NCBI GenBank assembly: GCA_045545665.1
Contig: JAZQBL010000010.1
Coordinates: forward strand, 1 to 36,983
Origin: RGIG7213 sp045545665
Lineage (GTDB): Bacteria; Bacillota; Clostridia; Oscillospirales; CAG-272
Length of the DNA stretch: 36,983 nt
Direction of reading: 5' to 3'
The position numbers were made by a program, and so were the translations under genes. Shown here piece by piece: positions 22,246 to 32,017 of this stretch (position 1 is its first letter; every line of letters begins with the position of its first letter). Under the pieces are notes generated by a model. That model did no database searches, was not told where the DNA came from, and was given only the letters and a program-made list of their open reading frames with translations.

Positions 22246-25200
22246 TTAAAATTCCGAAAGATCGGTATTTTGTTCAACGCCGATACTGCGGTATTTATCC
22301 ATACCTGTACCTGCGGGTATGAGCTTACCGATTATGACGTTTTCCTTAAGTCCGAGCAGGTTATCGACCTTACCTCTGATAGCGGCATCCGTGAGTACCT
22401 TCGTTGTTTCCTGGAAGGATGCTGCGGAAAGGAATGATTCCGTGCCCAAGGAAGCCTTTGTGATACCGAGGAGGACGGGCTCGCCCGTAGCGGGACGGAG
22501 CATTTCGCCTGCGGCATTTCTCGCTGCGATCTTGTCGTTTTCGTCGTTGAATTCGTTTATATCGACCTGAGCACCGACAAGCAACGACGTGTCACCGGGA
22601 TCTTCAACGCGTATCTTTCTCGTCATCTGTCTCGTGATAACTTCGATGTGTTTATCGTTGATATCAACAGACTGGCTGCGGTAAACCTTCTGAACTTCCG
22701 TTATGATGTAATCGTAAACGGCGGAAAGTCCCTTTGTATGGAGTATATCGGCAGGAGCCATACTACCGTCTGACATAGGTTCGCCCTTGAATACGTGGTC
22801 GCCGTTTTTGACTGTGAGCGACATGATATTCGGGATAGCGACCTGCCAGCTTTCGCCCGTTTCTTCATTCTTAACGGTGACGTTTCTTGCACGTTTCGTT
22901 TCAACGATGGATACTGTACCGTCAAGCTCCGAAATAACTGCCGTCTTCTTCGGTCTGCGTGCTTCGAAAAGCTCTTCGACACGGGGAAGACCCTGCGTGA
23001 TGTCAGAACCTGCGATACCGCCCGTATGGAACGTACGCATCGTAAGCTGTGTACCGGGTTCACCGATGGACTGTGCGGCGATGATACCGACTGCTTCACC
23101 GACGTTGACCTGCTTCGTCGTAGCAAGGTCCATACCATAGCAGTGTGCGCAAACACCGTGACGTGCTTTACATTTAAGGACTGTACGGATCTCAACCTCC
23201 GTTATACCTGCGGCGATTATGCGGTCGCACATTTCGTCGTTAAGCATAACGTCTGCCCCTGCAATGACCTCGCCTGTTGCGGGATCGACAACGGGGTGAA
23301 CTGTATATCTTCCGAAAAGTCTTTCCTTGAATTTTTCAATCGTTTCGTTACCGTTTTTGATCTCGGTAACAACAAGACCTTCCGTAGCACCGCAGTTTTC
23401 TTCATAAATGATAACTTCCTGCGATACGTCAACAAGACGTCTTGTAAGGTAACCTGAGTCAGCCGTACGGAGAGCCGTATCCGCAAGGGATTTACGTGAA
23501 CCTCTCGCACCTACGAAGTAATCGAGGACGTTAAGACCTTCACGGAAGTTCGACTTGATCGGAATTTCCATCGTCTTACCGCTCGTTGCAAACATAAGTC
23601 CGCGCATACCTGCGAGCTGACGCATCTGCTTGATACTACCACGGGCACCGGAGTCACTCATCATCTTGATCGGGTTGTAAAGGTCCAGACAGCTCTGAAG
23701 TGCATTCGTTACCTCGTTTGTCGTCTGGTTCCACGTAGCAACTACCGCATCATATCTTTCTTCGTCCGTTATAACACCGTGATTGAAGTATTCCGTTATC
23801 TGTTCAACACGCTTTTCAGCGGCTTCGATAAGTGTCTTCTTCTGCTTCGGTATAGTCATATCGGGAACGGCAATGGAGATAGCACCTCTTGTGGAGTACT
23901 TGAAGCCCATAGCCTTTATTTTGTCAAGGACCTGAGCAGTCACGGATGCGCCGTGTTTCTTTATACATCTGTCAACGATCTCACCGAGCTTGCCCTTCGT
24001 GGCAACGAAAGTAACTTCAAGATCGAGGCAGTGTTCAGGATCGTTTCTGTTTACCCAGCCGAGATCCTGAGGGATATTTTCATTGAATATGAGTCGTCCG
24101 AGAGTTGCATCTATGATACCCGTTTTGGATTCACCGTTTATCTCTCTTGTAACTCTTACTTTTATGGGTGTGTGAAGTGTGATGCACTTATTTTCATAAG
24201 CCATTACAGCTTCGTCGAAGTTTCTGTATACGCTTCCTCTTCCGAGGCAGGATTCTTCGTAGAATTTTACGGTATATCTGCCGTATTTTTCATCGTTATC
24301 GGAAGGTACACCGCCTATCTGTGCCTTATACGCTTCGTATTCGTCAAGTGCTTCGTCACTTGCCGCAAGCGTAAGGTAATAAGAACCGAGGACCATATCC
24401 TGCGAAGGAACTGCAACGGCACGGCCGTCAACAGGCTTCAAAAGGTTATTTGCCGAAAGCATAAGGAATCTCGCTTCTGCCTGTGCTTCAACCGAAAGCG
24501 GAACGTGTACAGGCATCTGGTCGCCGTCAAAGTCAGCGTTAAATGCCGAACATACGAGCGGGTGAAGCTTTATGGCACGGCCGTCAACGAGTACAGGCTC
24601 AAACGCCTGAATAGAAAGACGGTGAAGTGTCGGCGCACGGTTAAGAAGAACGGGGTGTTCTTTTATTACGTTTTCAAGTGCATCCCATACGAAGCTTTCG
24701 ACCTTATCGACCTTCTTCTTCGCATCCTTGATGTTGGATGCCTTCTGTGTTTCAACGAGGCGCTTCATTACGAAGGGCTTGAAAAGCTCAAGCGCCATTT
24801 CTTTGGGAAGACCGCACTGATAGATCTTAAGCTCGGGTCCTACGACGATAACGGAACGTCCGGAATAGTCGACACGTTTACCCAAAAGGTTCTGACGGAA
24901 ACGTCCCTGCTTACCTCTGAGCATCTCGGAAAGCGACTTCAAGGGTCTGTTATTGGGACCGGTTACGGGCTTTCCGCGTCTGCCGTTGTCAATGAGCGCG
25001 TCAACCGCTTCCTGAAGCATACGCTTCTCGTTACGGATGATTATTTCGGGAGCCATAAGCTCCATGAGTTTTTTAAGTCTGTTGTTACGGTTGATAACAC
25101 GTCTGTACAAGTCGTTGAGGTCGGAGGTTGCAAAACGTCCGCCGTCGAGCTGTACCATAGGACGTATTTCCGGAGGAATGACGGGAACAACGTCGAGTAT

Positions 25201-25875
25201 CATCCATTCGGGTTTGTTGCCCGATTTTCTGAACGCTTCAACAACGTCGAGTCTCTTTATAAGTTTTACCTTTTTCTGACCCGTTGCCGTTTTGAGTTCT
25301 TCCTTTATTTCCTCGGAAAGCTTTTCGATGTCAAGCTTTTGCAAAAGCTCTTTGATCGCTTCAGCGCCCATACCGACCTTAAAGTCGTTTTCGTGACGCT
25401 CGTATTCCTTGCGGTATTCAGCTTCCGTAAGGGGCTGATTGAGTTTAAGACCCGTAGAACCGGGATCGGTTACGATGTACTGTCCGAAGTACAGGACCTT
25501 ATCGAGAACTCTCGGGGAGATATCGAGAAGAAGTCCCATTCTTGAAGGAATCGCACGGAAGTACCAGATGTGGGAAACAGGGCAGGCAAGCTCGATGTGA
25601 CCCATCCTTTCGCGGCGCACCTTTTTCGTTGTGACCTCGACATGGCACTTTTCGCATATCTTACCCTTGTATCTTACTCTTTTATATCTTCCGCAAAGAC
25701 ATTCCCAGTCCTTTGTCGGACCAAATATCTTTTCGCAGAAAAGACCGTCCTTTTCCGCTTTGAGTGTTCTGTAGTTGATCGTTTCGGGCTTGAGAACCTC
25801 GCCGTACGACCAATTGCGTATCATTTCGGGAGACGCCAGACCGATCTTGATCGAATCAAATATGTTCTTATCCAT
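22246..25875 (-). CDS. rpoC: RNA polymerase beta' subunit
   Basis: This 1209-residue catalytic subunit has an N-terminal zinc ribbon (Cys 59, 61, 74, 77), the active-site magnesium loop NADFDGD at 446-452, a trigger-loop region and a second zinc site CKARHGVCAHCYG. The C-terminus is intact. Length matches Clostridia, with no large lineage insertions visible. The ATG follows AAGGAGG by eight bases. It lies 14 bases after rpoB and is co-transcribed with it. Confidence 0.98.
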   Translation of the reverse strand: MDKNIFDSIKIGLASPEMIRNWSYGEVLKPETINYRTLKAEKDGLFCEKIFGPTKDWECLCGRYKRVRYKGKICEKCHVEVTTKKVRRERMGHIELACPVSHIWYFRAIPSRMGLLLDISPRVLDKVLYFGQYIVTDPGSTGLKLNQPLTEAEYRKEYERHENDFKVGMGAEAIKELLQKLDIEKLSEEIKEELKTATGQKKVKLIKRLDVVEAFRKSGNKPEWMILDVVPVIPPEIRPMVQLDGGRFATSDLNDLYRRVINRNNRLKKLMELMAPEIIIRNEKRMLQEAVDALIDNGRRGKPVTGPNNRPLKSLSEMLRGKQGRFRQNLLGKRVDYSGRSVIVVGPELKIYQCGLPKEMALELFKPFVMKRLVETQKASNIKDAKKKVDKVESFVWDALENVIKEHPVLLNRAPTLHRLSIQAFEPVLVDGRAIKLHPLVCSAFNADFDGDQMPVHVPLSVEAQAEARFLMLSANNLLKPVDGRAVAVPSQDMVLGSYYLTLAASDEALDEYEAYKAQIGGVPSDNDEKYGRYTVKFYEESCLGRGSVYRNFDEAVMAYENKCITLHTPIKVRVTREINGESKTGIIDATLGRLIFNENIPQDLGWVNRNDPEHCLDLEVTFVATKGKLGEIVDRCIKKHGASVTAQVLDKIKAMGFKYSTRGAISIAVPDMTIPKQKKTLIEAAEKRVEQITEYFNHGVITDEERYDAVVATWNQTTNEVTNALQSCLDLYNPIKMMSDSGARGSIKQMRQLAGMRGLMFATSGKTMEIPIKSNFREGLNVLDYFVGARGSRKSLADTALRTADSGYLTRRLVDVSQEVIIYEENCGATEGLVVTEIKNGNETIEKFKERLFGRYTVHPVVDPATGEVIAGADVMLNDEMCDRIIAAGITEVEIRTVLKCKARHGVCAHCYGMDLATTKQVNVGEAVGIIAAQSIGEPGTQLTMRTFHTGGIAGSDITQGLPRVEELFEARRPKKTAVISELDGTVSIVETKRARNVTVKNEETGESWQVAIPNIMSLTVKNGDHVFKGEPMSDGSMAPADILHTKGLSAVYDYIITEVQKVYRSQSVDINDKHIEVITRQMTRKIRVEDPGDTSLLVGAQVDINEFNDENDKIAARNAAGEMLRPATGEPVLLGITKASLGTESFLSAASFQETTKVLTDAAIRGKVDNLLGLKENVIIGKLIPAGTGMDKYRSIGVEQNTDLSEF

Positions 25876-25889
25876 ATATCGTTCCCTCC

Positions 25890-28800
25890 TTATTCTTCAT
25901 CCGAATAATCATCGGAAAACTCATCGGCAAGATCACCGAAGTCGTACACTTCGTTATCCTCACCGAAATCAAAATCATCCTCATTTTCCTCGACGAAGTT
26001 TTCTTCGACTTCGCTGTCGACCATAACAGCCTCACCGATATCGTGTTCGTCGTACGTCTGTTCCGTTGTAATATCATCGGAAAGGGATGAAAGCTCTATT
26101 TCAAGTCCGTTTTCGTCAAGCACCTTTATATCGAGTGCAAGTGCCTGAAGCTCTTTTACGAGGACCTTGAACGATTCGGGAATACCCGGTGTCGGGATAT
26201 TCTGTCCTTTTACGATTGCCTCGTACGTCTTTACACGTCCTGTTACGTCGTCACTCTTAACAGTGAGTATTTCCTGAAGCGTGTAAGCTGCGCCGTACGC
26301 TTCAAGCGCCCAGACTTCCATTTCTCCGAAACGCTGACCGCCGAACTGAGCTTTACCGCCCAAAGGCTGCTGTGTTACCAGAGAGTAAGGACCTGTGGAA
26401 CGTGCGTGGATCTTATCGTCAACGAGGTGGTGAAGCTTAAGGTAGTACATTATACCGACAGTTACGGGGTTGTCGAACGGCTCGCCCGTACGTCCGTCGT
26501 AAAGTATCGTCTTACCTGTTTCGGAAAGTCCCGCTTCTTTAAGACAATCCGTGATATCTTTTTCGGTTGCGCCGTCGAATACGGGCGTCATTACCTTCCA
26601 GCCGAGCTTTTTAGCGGCGATGCCGAGGTGGACTTCAAGCACCTGACCGATGTTCATACGTGAAGGAACGCCCAGCGGGTTAAGAACGATGTCAAGCGGT
26701 GTACCGTCGGGCAAGAACGGCATATCTTCGGGAGGAAGGATACGTGAAACGACACCCTTGTTACCGTGACGTCCCGCCATCTTGTCACCTACGGAAATTT
26801 TTCTCTTCTGTGCTATATAAACTCTTACGACCTTGTTTACTCCGGGGGGAAGCTCGTCGCCGTTGACACGTGAAAATACCTTAACGTCAACAACTATACC
26901 GCTTTCGCCGTGGGGCAAACGCATGGACGTATCTCTTACTTCTCTTGCTTTTTCTCCGAATATCGCTCTGAGGAGTCTTTCTTCGGGTGTAAGCTCTGTT
27001 TCGCCCTTGGGCGTAACCTTACCGACGAGGATATCGCCTGCACGTACTTCAGTACCCTTGCGTATGATACCGTCGGCATCAAGGTCTTTGAGAACTTCGT
27101 CGGATACGTTCGGGATCTCTCTCGTTATCTCTTCCGGTCCGAGCTTCGTGTCTCTTGCTTCGTGTGAATATTCTTCAATATGAAGCGATGTATAAACGTC
27201 GTCTCTTACGAGTCTTTCGTTAAGAAGTACGGCGTCCTCGTAGTTGTAACCTTCCCAAGTAAGGAAGCCGATGAGAGCGTTTTTACCGAGTGCTATTTCG
27301 CCGTTGCTGGTAGCGGGACCGTCCGCAATTACCTGACCTTTTTCAACGTACTCACCCTTATTTACGATGGGGCGCTGGTTTACGCACGTGCCCTGGTTGG
27401 AACGCTTGAATTTTATAAGATAGTAGGAATCTTTTCTTCCTCCGTCAGTCGAGATAACGATCTCGTCTGCGGAAACTTTTTCTACAAAGCCTGCTTCTTT
27501 TGCGACGATACAAACGCCGGAATCGACAGCCGCTTTGTATTCCATACCCGTACCGACGATAGGCGAATCACACGTAAGAAGCGGAACTGCCTGCTTCTGC
27601 ATGTTTGAACCCATAAGTGCACGGGAGTTGTCATCGTTTTCAAGGAAGGGGATCATAGATGTTGCGACGGAAACGACCATCTTGGGCGAAACGTCAACGA
27701 AATCAACCATTTCCTTATCCATTTCGACGATCTCCGCTTTGTGACGTACAACGACACGTTTGCGGATAAATCTTCCCTCTTCGTCGAGAGGTTCGCTTGC
27801 CTGACCGACTACGTAGTTGTCTTCGACGTCGGCTGTCATATAAACGACCTCGTCGGTAACGACGCCTGTTTCCTTATCGACCTTGCGGTAAGGTGCTTCA
27901 ATGAAGCCGTAGTCGTTTATTCTCGCATATGTGGAAAGATAGGATATAAGACCGATGTTAGGACCTTCGGGCGTTTCTATAGGACACATTCTTCCGTAGT
28001 GCGTATAGTGAACGTCACGCACTTCAAAGGAAGCTCTGTCACGTGAAAGACCGCCGGGACCGAGAGCTGACAGACGGCGCTTATGCGTAAGCTCTGCCAG
28101 AGGGTTTGACTGGTCCATAAACTGAGAAAGCGGTGAAGAACCGAAAAATTCTCTTATGGCAGTAACGATAGGTCTGGGGTTTATAAGTGCTTTGGGTGAA
28201 AGAGTGTCTGCATCCTGAATAGTCATTCTCTCTTTGATGATCTTGTCCATTCTGGAGAAGCCTATTCTTATCTGGTTCTGCAAAAGCTCACCGACGGAGC
28301 GCAAACGTCTGTTACCGAGGTGGTCTATGTCATCCGTCGTGCCTATTCCTCTGCCGAGGCAAAGCATGTAGTTGATGGATGCGAAGATATCCTCTCTTGT
28401 GATGTGCTTCGGCATAAGCTCGCCTATTCTGAGCTTAGCTTCTTCCTTAACGGCATCGACGTCGCCGCCGCACTTTTCCATTATCTCAAGCAAAACGCCG
28501 AGGTTTACCTTCTCGTTTATGCCGATATCTTCAAGTGAAAAGCCGAGTGCGTCCTCTGCACGAATAGTACCGTTTGAAAGGACCTTCATTTCGCCGTCAG
28601 AAACCTTGACGTATACTTCGTTTACGCCTGCGTGCTCGATAGCGTAAGCCTTTTCACGGTCGATAAGTTCGCCTTCTTCAAACAAAAGCTCGCCCGTGAT
28701 GGGGTTGATAACGCTTCTCGTTATCGTTCTGCCGATTATTCTTTCGGCAATAGCAAGCTTCTTATTGTACTTGTATCTACCTACGTTTGCAAGGTCGTAT

Positions 28801-29615
28801 CTCTTGGGATCGAAGAAAAGGTTGTTGATGAGCAAAAGTGCACTGTCTACGAGCGGAGGCTCACCGGGACGGAGCTTCTTGTATATTTCCTTGAGAGCTT
28901 CGTCACGTATCGACGTACCGTTTTTCTTCGCTTCTTCTGCGATATTGTCCTTTTCAAGAGTTGCAACGAGTCTGGGATCGTCACCGAAATAATTTATGAT
29001 CTCGGCATCGGATTCTATACCGAGCGCTCTGATGAGTATCGTGATGAACATTTTTCTGTTCTTGTCGATACGAACATGGAAAATATCGTTTGCATCAGTT
29101 TCATATTCAAGCCATGCGCCTCTGTACGGGATAACCGTTGACGCAAACGTCATTTTGCTTGATTTGTCGATAGCACTTTCGTAGTATACGCCGGGAGAAC
29201 GTACGATCTGTGATACGATTACACGTTCTGCACCGTTGATAACGAAAGTACCGTTATCTGTCATTATGGGGAAATCACTCATGTAGATGAGCTCTTCCTT
29301 TACTTCGCCTGTAGCCTTATTGGTAAGACGAACCGTTACACGGAAGGGCGCAGCATAGTTTACGTCCCTGTCCTTACATTCCTCAACGGGGTATTTGGGT
29401 GTTTCGTCGATTGAAAAATCAATGAACTCGATGATGAGATTGCCCGAGTAATCCGTAATGGGAGAAACGTCTCTCAATACTTCTGCCAGACCTTCATTGA
29501 TAAACCATTCGTACGATTTTTTCTGCACCTCCAAGAGATTTGGCAGTCCAAGAACTTCTTTCGTTCTTGCAAAACTCATTCTCGTGTTTTTTCCGAGCTG
29601 CTGAGGTTTGATCAT
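25890..29615 (-). CDS. rpoB: RNA polymerase beta subunit
   Basis: This subunit of 1241 residues is counted from the ATG at 29615, where the protein begins MIKPQQLGKNTRMSFAR as expected; a GTG at 29627 is an alternative with no usable ribosome site. The rifampicin region reads FFGSSPLSQFMDQSNPLAEL then THKRRLSALGPGGL, keeping the usual Asp, His and Ser positions, so rifampicin sensitivity is expected. The last 50 residues are an acidic tail rich in Asp and Glu (EENEDDFDFGED and onward). rplJ/rplL do not precede it; it starts its own operon from the promoter at 29720-29748. Confidence 0.98.
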   Translation of the reverse strand: MIKPQQLGKNTRMSFARTKEVLGLPNLLEVQKKSYEWFINEGLAEVLRDVSPITDYSGNLIIEFIDFSIDETPKYPVEECKDRDVNYAAPFRVTVRLTNKATGEVKEELIYMSDFPIMTDNGTFVINGAERVIVSQIVRSPGVYYESAIDKSSKMTFASTVIPYRGAWLEYETDANDIFHVRIDKNRKMFITILIRALGIESDAEIINYFGDDPRLVATLEKDNIAEEAKKNGTSIRDEALKEIYKKLRPGEPPLVDSALLLINNLFFDPKRYDLANVGRYKYNKKLAIAERIIGRTITRSVINPITGELLFEEGELIDREKAYAIEHAGVNEVYVKVSDGEMKVLSNGTIRAEDALGFSLEDIGINEKVNLGVLLEIMEKCGGDVDAVKEEAKLRIGELMPKHITREDIFASINYMLCLGRGIGTTDDIDHLGNRRLRSVGELLQNQIRIGFSRMDKIIKERMTIQDADTLSPKALINPRPIVTAIREFFGSSPLSQFMDQSNPLAELTHKRRLSALGPGGLSRDRASFEVRDVHYTHYGRMCPIETPEGPNIGLISYLSTYARINDYGFIEAPYRKVDKETGVVTDEVVYMTADVEDNYVVGQASEPLDEEGRFIRKRVVVRHKAEIVEMDKEMVDFVDVSPKMVVSVATSMIPFLENDDNSRALMGSNMQKQAVPLLTCDSPIVGTGMEYKAAVDSGVCIVAKEAGFVEKVSADEIVISTDGGRKDSYYLIKFKRSNQGTCVNQRPIVNKGEYVEKGQVIADGPATSNGEIALGKNALIGFLTWEGYNYEDAVLLNERLVRDDVYTSLHIEEYSHEARDTKLGPEEITREIPNVSDEVLKDLDADGIIRKGTEVRAGDILVGKVTPKGETELTPEERLLRAIFGEKAREVRDTSMRLPHGESGIVVDVKVFSRVNGDELPPGVNKVVRVYIAQKRKISVGDKMAGRHGNKGVVSRILPPEDMPFLPDGTPLDIVLNPLGVPSRMNIGQVLEVHLGIAAKKLGWKVMTPVFDGATEKDITDCLKEAGLSETGKTILYDGRTGEPFDNPVTVGIMYYLKLHHLVDDKIHARSTGPYSLVTQQPLGGKAQFGGQRFGEMEVWALEAYGAAYTLQEILTVKSDDVTGRVKTYEAIVKGQNIPTPGIPESFKVLVKELQALALDIKVLDENGLEIELSSLSDDITTEQTYDEHDIGEAVMVDSEVEENFVEENEDDFDFGEDNEVYDFGDLADEFSDDYSDEE

Positions 29616-29627
29616 TAAATCCTTCAC

Positions 29628-29976
29628 TCCATTCGTTTTATTGAACTCCGCACACGGCGGGGAAGCTATTATAAATAATTATCACATCGCATAATACGCG
29701 ATTTTAATTTATTCGTGGGATTTTACCATATAAAATAAAATATGTCAAGAGGAAATGGGAACACCCAATAATTAATTTTCATCACAAAAAATGTGAACTT
29801 TTATCTTTTTGCACACTTTATGAATTTAATTTTACATTTTATATTCAAATAATTTACTTTTAAAAAATGTGATTTTATCTTTCTTTGCCTATTTTTAACA
29901 ATTTATCGTTCGTATTTTTGTGCATTTTTGCCAAATTCCTAAATTCATAATTTGTTTACACAATTGTGTGGAAGAA
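29628..29976. other. AT-rich rpoB upstream region
   Basis: No gene is seen. It contains the rpoB promoter, a leader of about 100 bases with two small stems (one around ATCGC...GCGAT near 29687-29703), and a 12-bp palindrome ACACAATTGTGT at 29958-29969. The 13-mer CACAATTGTGTGG (29959-29971) also occurs inverted at 128-140. Confidence 0.5.
29720..29748 (-). promoter_or_regulatory. rpoBC promoter
   Basis: Minus strand: perfect -35 TTGACA (29743-29748), 17-base spacer, -10 TAAAAT (29720-29725) with TG one base upstream (extended -10). It is strong, as expected for RNA polymerase genes. Confidence 0.85.
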
Positions 29977-30012
29977 TAAATAAAAATGCACCGTGTAAGC
30001 CACACAGTGCAT
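29977..30012 (-). terminator. Terminator after the 82-residue membrane gene
   Basis: The arms 30002-30012 and 29986-29996 pair over 10 bp with one mismatch, then the minus strand reads TTTTTATTT. Confidence 0.75.
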
Positions 30013-30033
30013 CTTTCAAGTACGAATGTATTT

Positions 30034-30282
30034 TTACTTGTTCTTTTCAAGCTCTTCTATCCGTTCCTCCAAAGTCTTCACTTTCTTGTCAAGCTTTGTC
30101 ACCGTTTCATTAAACGGAAAGATGAATATTGACAATATAAGAGCCGCACCGACTTCCATAAGGATCGGATCTCCGCTTTTAAAAAGCTTCCAACCGCCGA
30201 AAAACACAACAAGATATATCACCAAAAAACAAACCGCAAACCAGGCAAACCACCGAAGCATTGTCTTAAATTTTTCTTTCAT
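30034..30282 (-). CDS. Small membrane protein with C-terminal coiled coil
   Basis: This 82-residue protein has two hydrophobic segments (about 8-28 and 40-56) and a charged heptad tail (VKTLEERIEELEKNK). The ATG at 30282 has GAGGTG five bases away. No family is recognised. It follows a membrane-linked XRE regulator by 84 bases on the same strand, so it may act with it, for example as a partner in the membrane. Confidence 0.65.
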   Translation of the reverse strand: MKEKFKTMLRWFAWFAVCFLVIYLVVFFGGWKLFKSGDPILMEVGAALILSIFIFPFNETVTKLDKKVKTLEERIEELEKNK

Positions 30283-30366
30283 CAAAGCACCTCATATAAT
30301 TATAATATTTAAACTCAATAACTCAAATATTCCCACAGAAAAGCCGTATCATATGCCTGCAGACAG

Positions 30367-30891
30367 CTATTCAACATTGTCTTTCAATATTACTCTGTTT
30401 TCATCAAACACTTTTCCCTCCGCATAGCTCATCATCGCATTATTTCTCCAAGCGTGACAAACAACAAAAACAACTGAAGAAATTGCAATCAAAATATGTT
30501 GCTCAATAATAAATCCCAACACAAATATTCCTATGATCGTGACTCCAAGGAAACACAAAAACGCAAAGTGTTCACGAAGCCATTTTTTCTTAAAAAATTC
30601 AAGTTTTTCCTTAACAGTAAAAACACTTTCAATAGATCTCCTTAAATTTTTCTCTGCCTCAGTTTTGTATTCTTCATCCGTCAATCTTTTGCCGCAAAGT
30701 ATTTCGTTGATGCTTATATCAAACAATTCACTCAAAGCTAACAGCATTTCAGCAGGGGGCAGATACATTCCCGTTTCCCACCTTGATACCGTTTTGTTCG
30801 TAACACCTATTTTTTCACCAAGCTGTGTTTGAGAAAGTCCCTGCTCTTTTCTCATTTCCGCAATAAATTTGCCTATCTTTATCAGATCCAT
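30367..30891 (-). CDS. XRE regulator with C-terminal membrane segments
   Basis: This 174-residue protein has an N-terminal HTH (residues about 7-62) whose helices read LSQTQLGEKIGVTNKTVSRWE. A charged linker (70-105) and two hydrophobic segments (about 109-129 and 132-149) follow, and the end is soluble. Such membrane-tethered XRE proteins are common in Clostridia and may sense envelope or membrane state. The ATG follows GAGGTGAG at good spacing. Targets are unknown; the adjacent small membrane gene is the nearest candidate. Confidence 0.8.
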   Translation of the reverse strand: MDLIKIGKFIAEMRKEQGLSQTQLGEKIGVTNKTVSRWETGMYLPPAEMLLALSELFDISINEILCGKRLTDEEYKTEAEKNLRRSIESVFTVKEKLEFFKKKWLREHFAFLCFLGVTIIGIFVLGFIIEQHILIAISSVVFVVCHAWRNNAMMSYAEGKVFDENRVILKDNVE

Positions 30892-30908
30892 TTTCTCACC
30901 TCACAAAG

Positions 30909-30937
30909 AATATATCAAAAATCTTCGTTTTAGTCTA
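30909..30937 (-). promoter_or_regulatory. Candidate promoter of the membrane XRE gene
   Basis: Minus strand: -35 TAGACT (30932-30937), 17-base spacer, -10 TATATT (30909-30914) with an upstream TG. Confidence 0.45.
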
Positions 30938-30974
30938 TACCACAAACAGCGAATGTGAGGACATTATCAAAAAC

Positions 30975-31301
30975 TCACAGTATTTCTTTGAACTTTTCGA
31001 GGAATGTTTCCTCTCCCCACGTGTTCATTTTGAAAAACAACGCTTGGCTGCCCCCCGATGTTATGGCGGAAACGTATACCGGTCCGTCACCGCTTTTAAA
31101 CAGCGTTACGGAAAGGCTCACACGGTTGCTTCCCGCATAGCTGTACCGTTCAAAAACACGCACACTGCACCTTGCGTCGCCGTTTCCGAAATCGCTCGAC
31201 TCCTCAAGAGAAGCTGAAATACTGCCGTTAAGCACTCCGGTTTCTATTTTTTCAAGTATGGTATCAAATTCACCGTATAACACTTTTTCAAATTTCGCCA
31301 T
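30975..31301 (-). CDS. DUF6054-like small protein
   Basis: This 108-residue soluble protein has a helical start (MAKFEKVLYGEFDTILEKIE) and end (FLEKFKEIL) around a beta-rich core with VSLSVTLF. From memory this pattern matches proteins annotated as DUF6054 in Clostridia; function is unknown. It follows the gene at 31309 by seven bases, so the two are one operon. Confidence 0.65.
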   Translation of the reverse strand: MAKFEKVLYGEFDTILEKIETGVLNGSISASLEESSDFGNGDARCSVRVFERYSYAGSNRVSLSVTLFKSGDGPVYVSAITSGGSQALFFKMNTWGEETFLEKFKEIL

Positions 31302-31308
31302 AATAACC

Positions 31309-31794
31309 TCACAAATCTATGGGCGGATGTCCGTTTGAGAACGTCAGATGCACCGACTGCTTTCCAATAGATACAGTTACCCTTGTTCCATCCGAAAGCA
31401 GTGCTTCAAGATAATAGCCAATAAATGAAATTCCGTCTTTGTATTCTCCGTTCACATAAACATTTGTATGCAACAGACCACGGTAAAAAGTAATAACATC
31501 TTCACCGACTTCAACGGTTTCAAGTTTTGAAAATATGATATCTGATATCAAAAATATCCCGGAACATATAAGCCCTATATACCCAACCATAATTCCCCAA
31601 AGATAGTTGCGGTTATAGGTGACTGATTCATATGCAAAAGGCGGATAACCGATAATTTCAACTGTTTTGCTGTTATCATAAAGTACTGTGAATATAATTG
31701 ACGTTATTAAAAATACAAAAGTCAAAACGCCCTCAACGATCCTGCGTTTTCTTACACGCATTTTCAGATCGTTTTCAAGTTCAATATACTTCAT
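31309..31794 (-). CDS. Membrane protein of unknown function, PH-like C-terminus
   Basis: This 161-residue protein has two membrane helices (about 20-40 and 64-87 from the chosen start). The soluble C-terminal part resembles a small beta sandwich (VEVGEDVITFYRGLL, then DGTRVTVSIG), as seen in membrane proteins with PH-like domains, though that is only an impression. The ATG at 31794 has AAAGGTG six bases upstream; GTG/ATG codons at 31803 and 31800 are alternatives. It is paired with the DUF6054-like gene. Confidence 0.65.
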   Translation of the reverse strand: MKYIELENDLKMRVRKRRIVEGVLTFVFLITSIIFTVLYDNSKTVEIIGYPPFAYESVTYNRNYLWGIMVGYIGLICSGIFLISDIIFSKLETVEVGEDVITFYRGLLHTNVYVNGEYKDGISFIGYYLEALLSDGTRVTVSIGKQSVHLTFSNGHPPIDL

Positions 31795-31885
31795 CCGCAT
31801 CACCTTTAAATTTTTCTTTCATGCCCAAATACCTTCAAATTTATTTTATTCTCTTCAACCGTATCATATAAATACAGTATTCCGA

Positions 31886-31969
31886 ATACGCCCTCGCCTG
31901 CCCCCCCACAGTTCGCAAAGCGAACTGCCACAGGCGAAAGGGCGTATATATTTCCTTGCGGAAATATAT
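31886..31969. repeat. Long palindrome plus second hairpin (candidate dispersed repeat)
   Basis: A 22-bp composite hairpin pairs 31886-31893 with 31940-31947, 31894-31900 with 31931-31937, and 31909-31915 with 31921-31927, interrupted by a run of seven C and a two-A bulge. Directly beside it a 10-bp hairpin (31946-31955 with 31960-31969) has a TTGC loop. It lies between two leftward operons, and the outer arm of the second hairpin recurs at 981-999. It looks like a MITE-like or palindromic intergenic repeat. Confidence 0.65.
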
Positions 31970-31970
31970 T

Positions 31971-32000
31971 AAAACACAACCACCGAATTTTCATCGGTGG
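31971..32000 (-). terminator. Terminator of the purine salvage operon
   Basis: A perfect 7-bp stem (31980-31986 with 31994-32000) is followed on the minus strand by TTGTGTTTTAAT, 18 bases past the phosphoribosyltransferase stop. Confidence 0.7.
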
Positions 32001-32017
32001 CTGCATTCAAGATCATT

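Noticed and set aside
23779..25545. A 588-codon open frame antisense to rpoC
   Set aside because: It lies wholly opposite a highly conserved gene whose codon bias leaves the other strand open; the translation has no domain-like pattern and no ribosome site.
31800..31840. Leader peptide ORF beginning MKEKFKGD before the gene at 31309
   Set aside because: A 13-codon frame with a fair ribosome site overlaps the gene start, and its first 17 bases match the start of the 82-residue gene at 30282; too short and A-rich to separate from chance.
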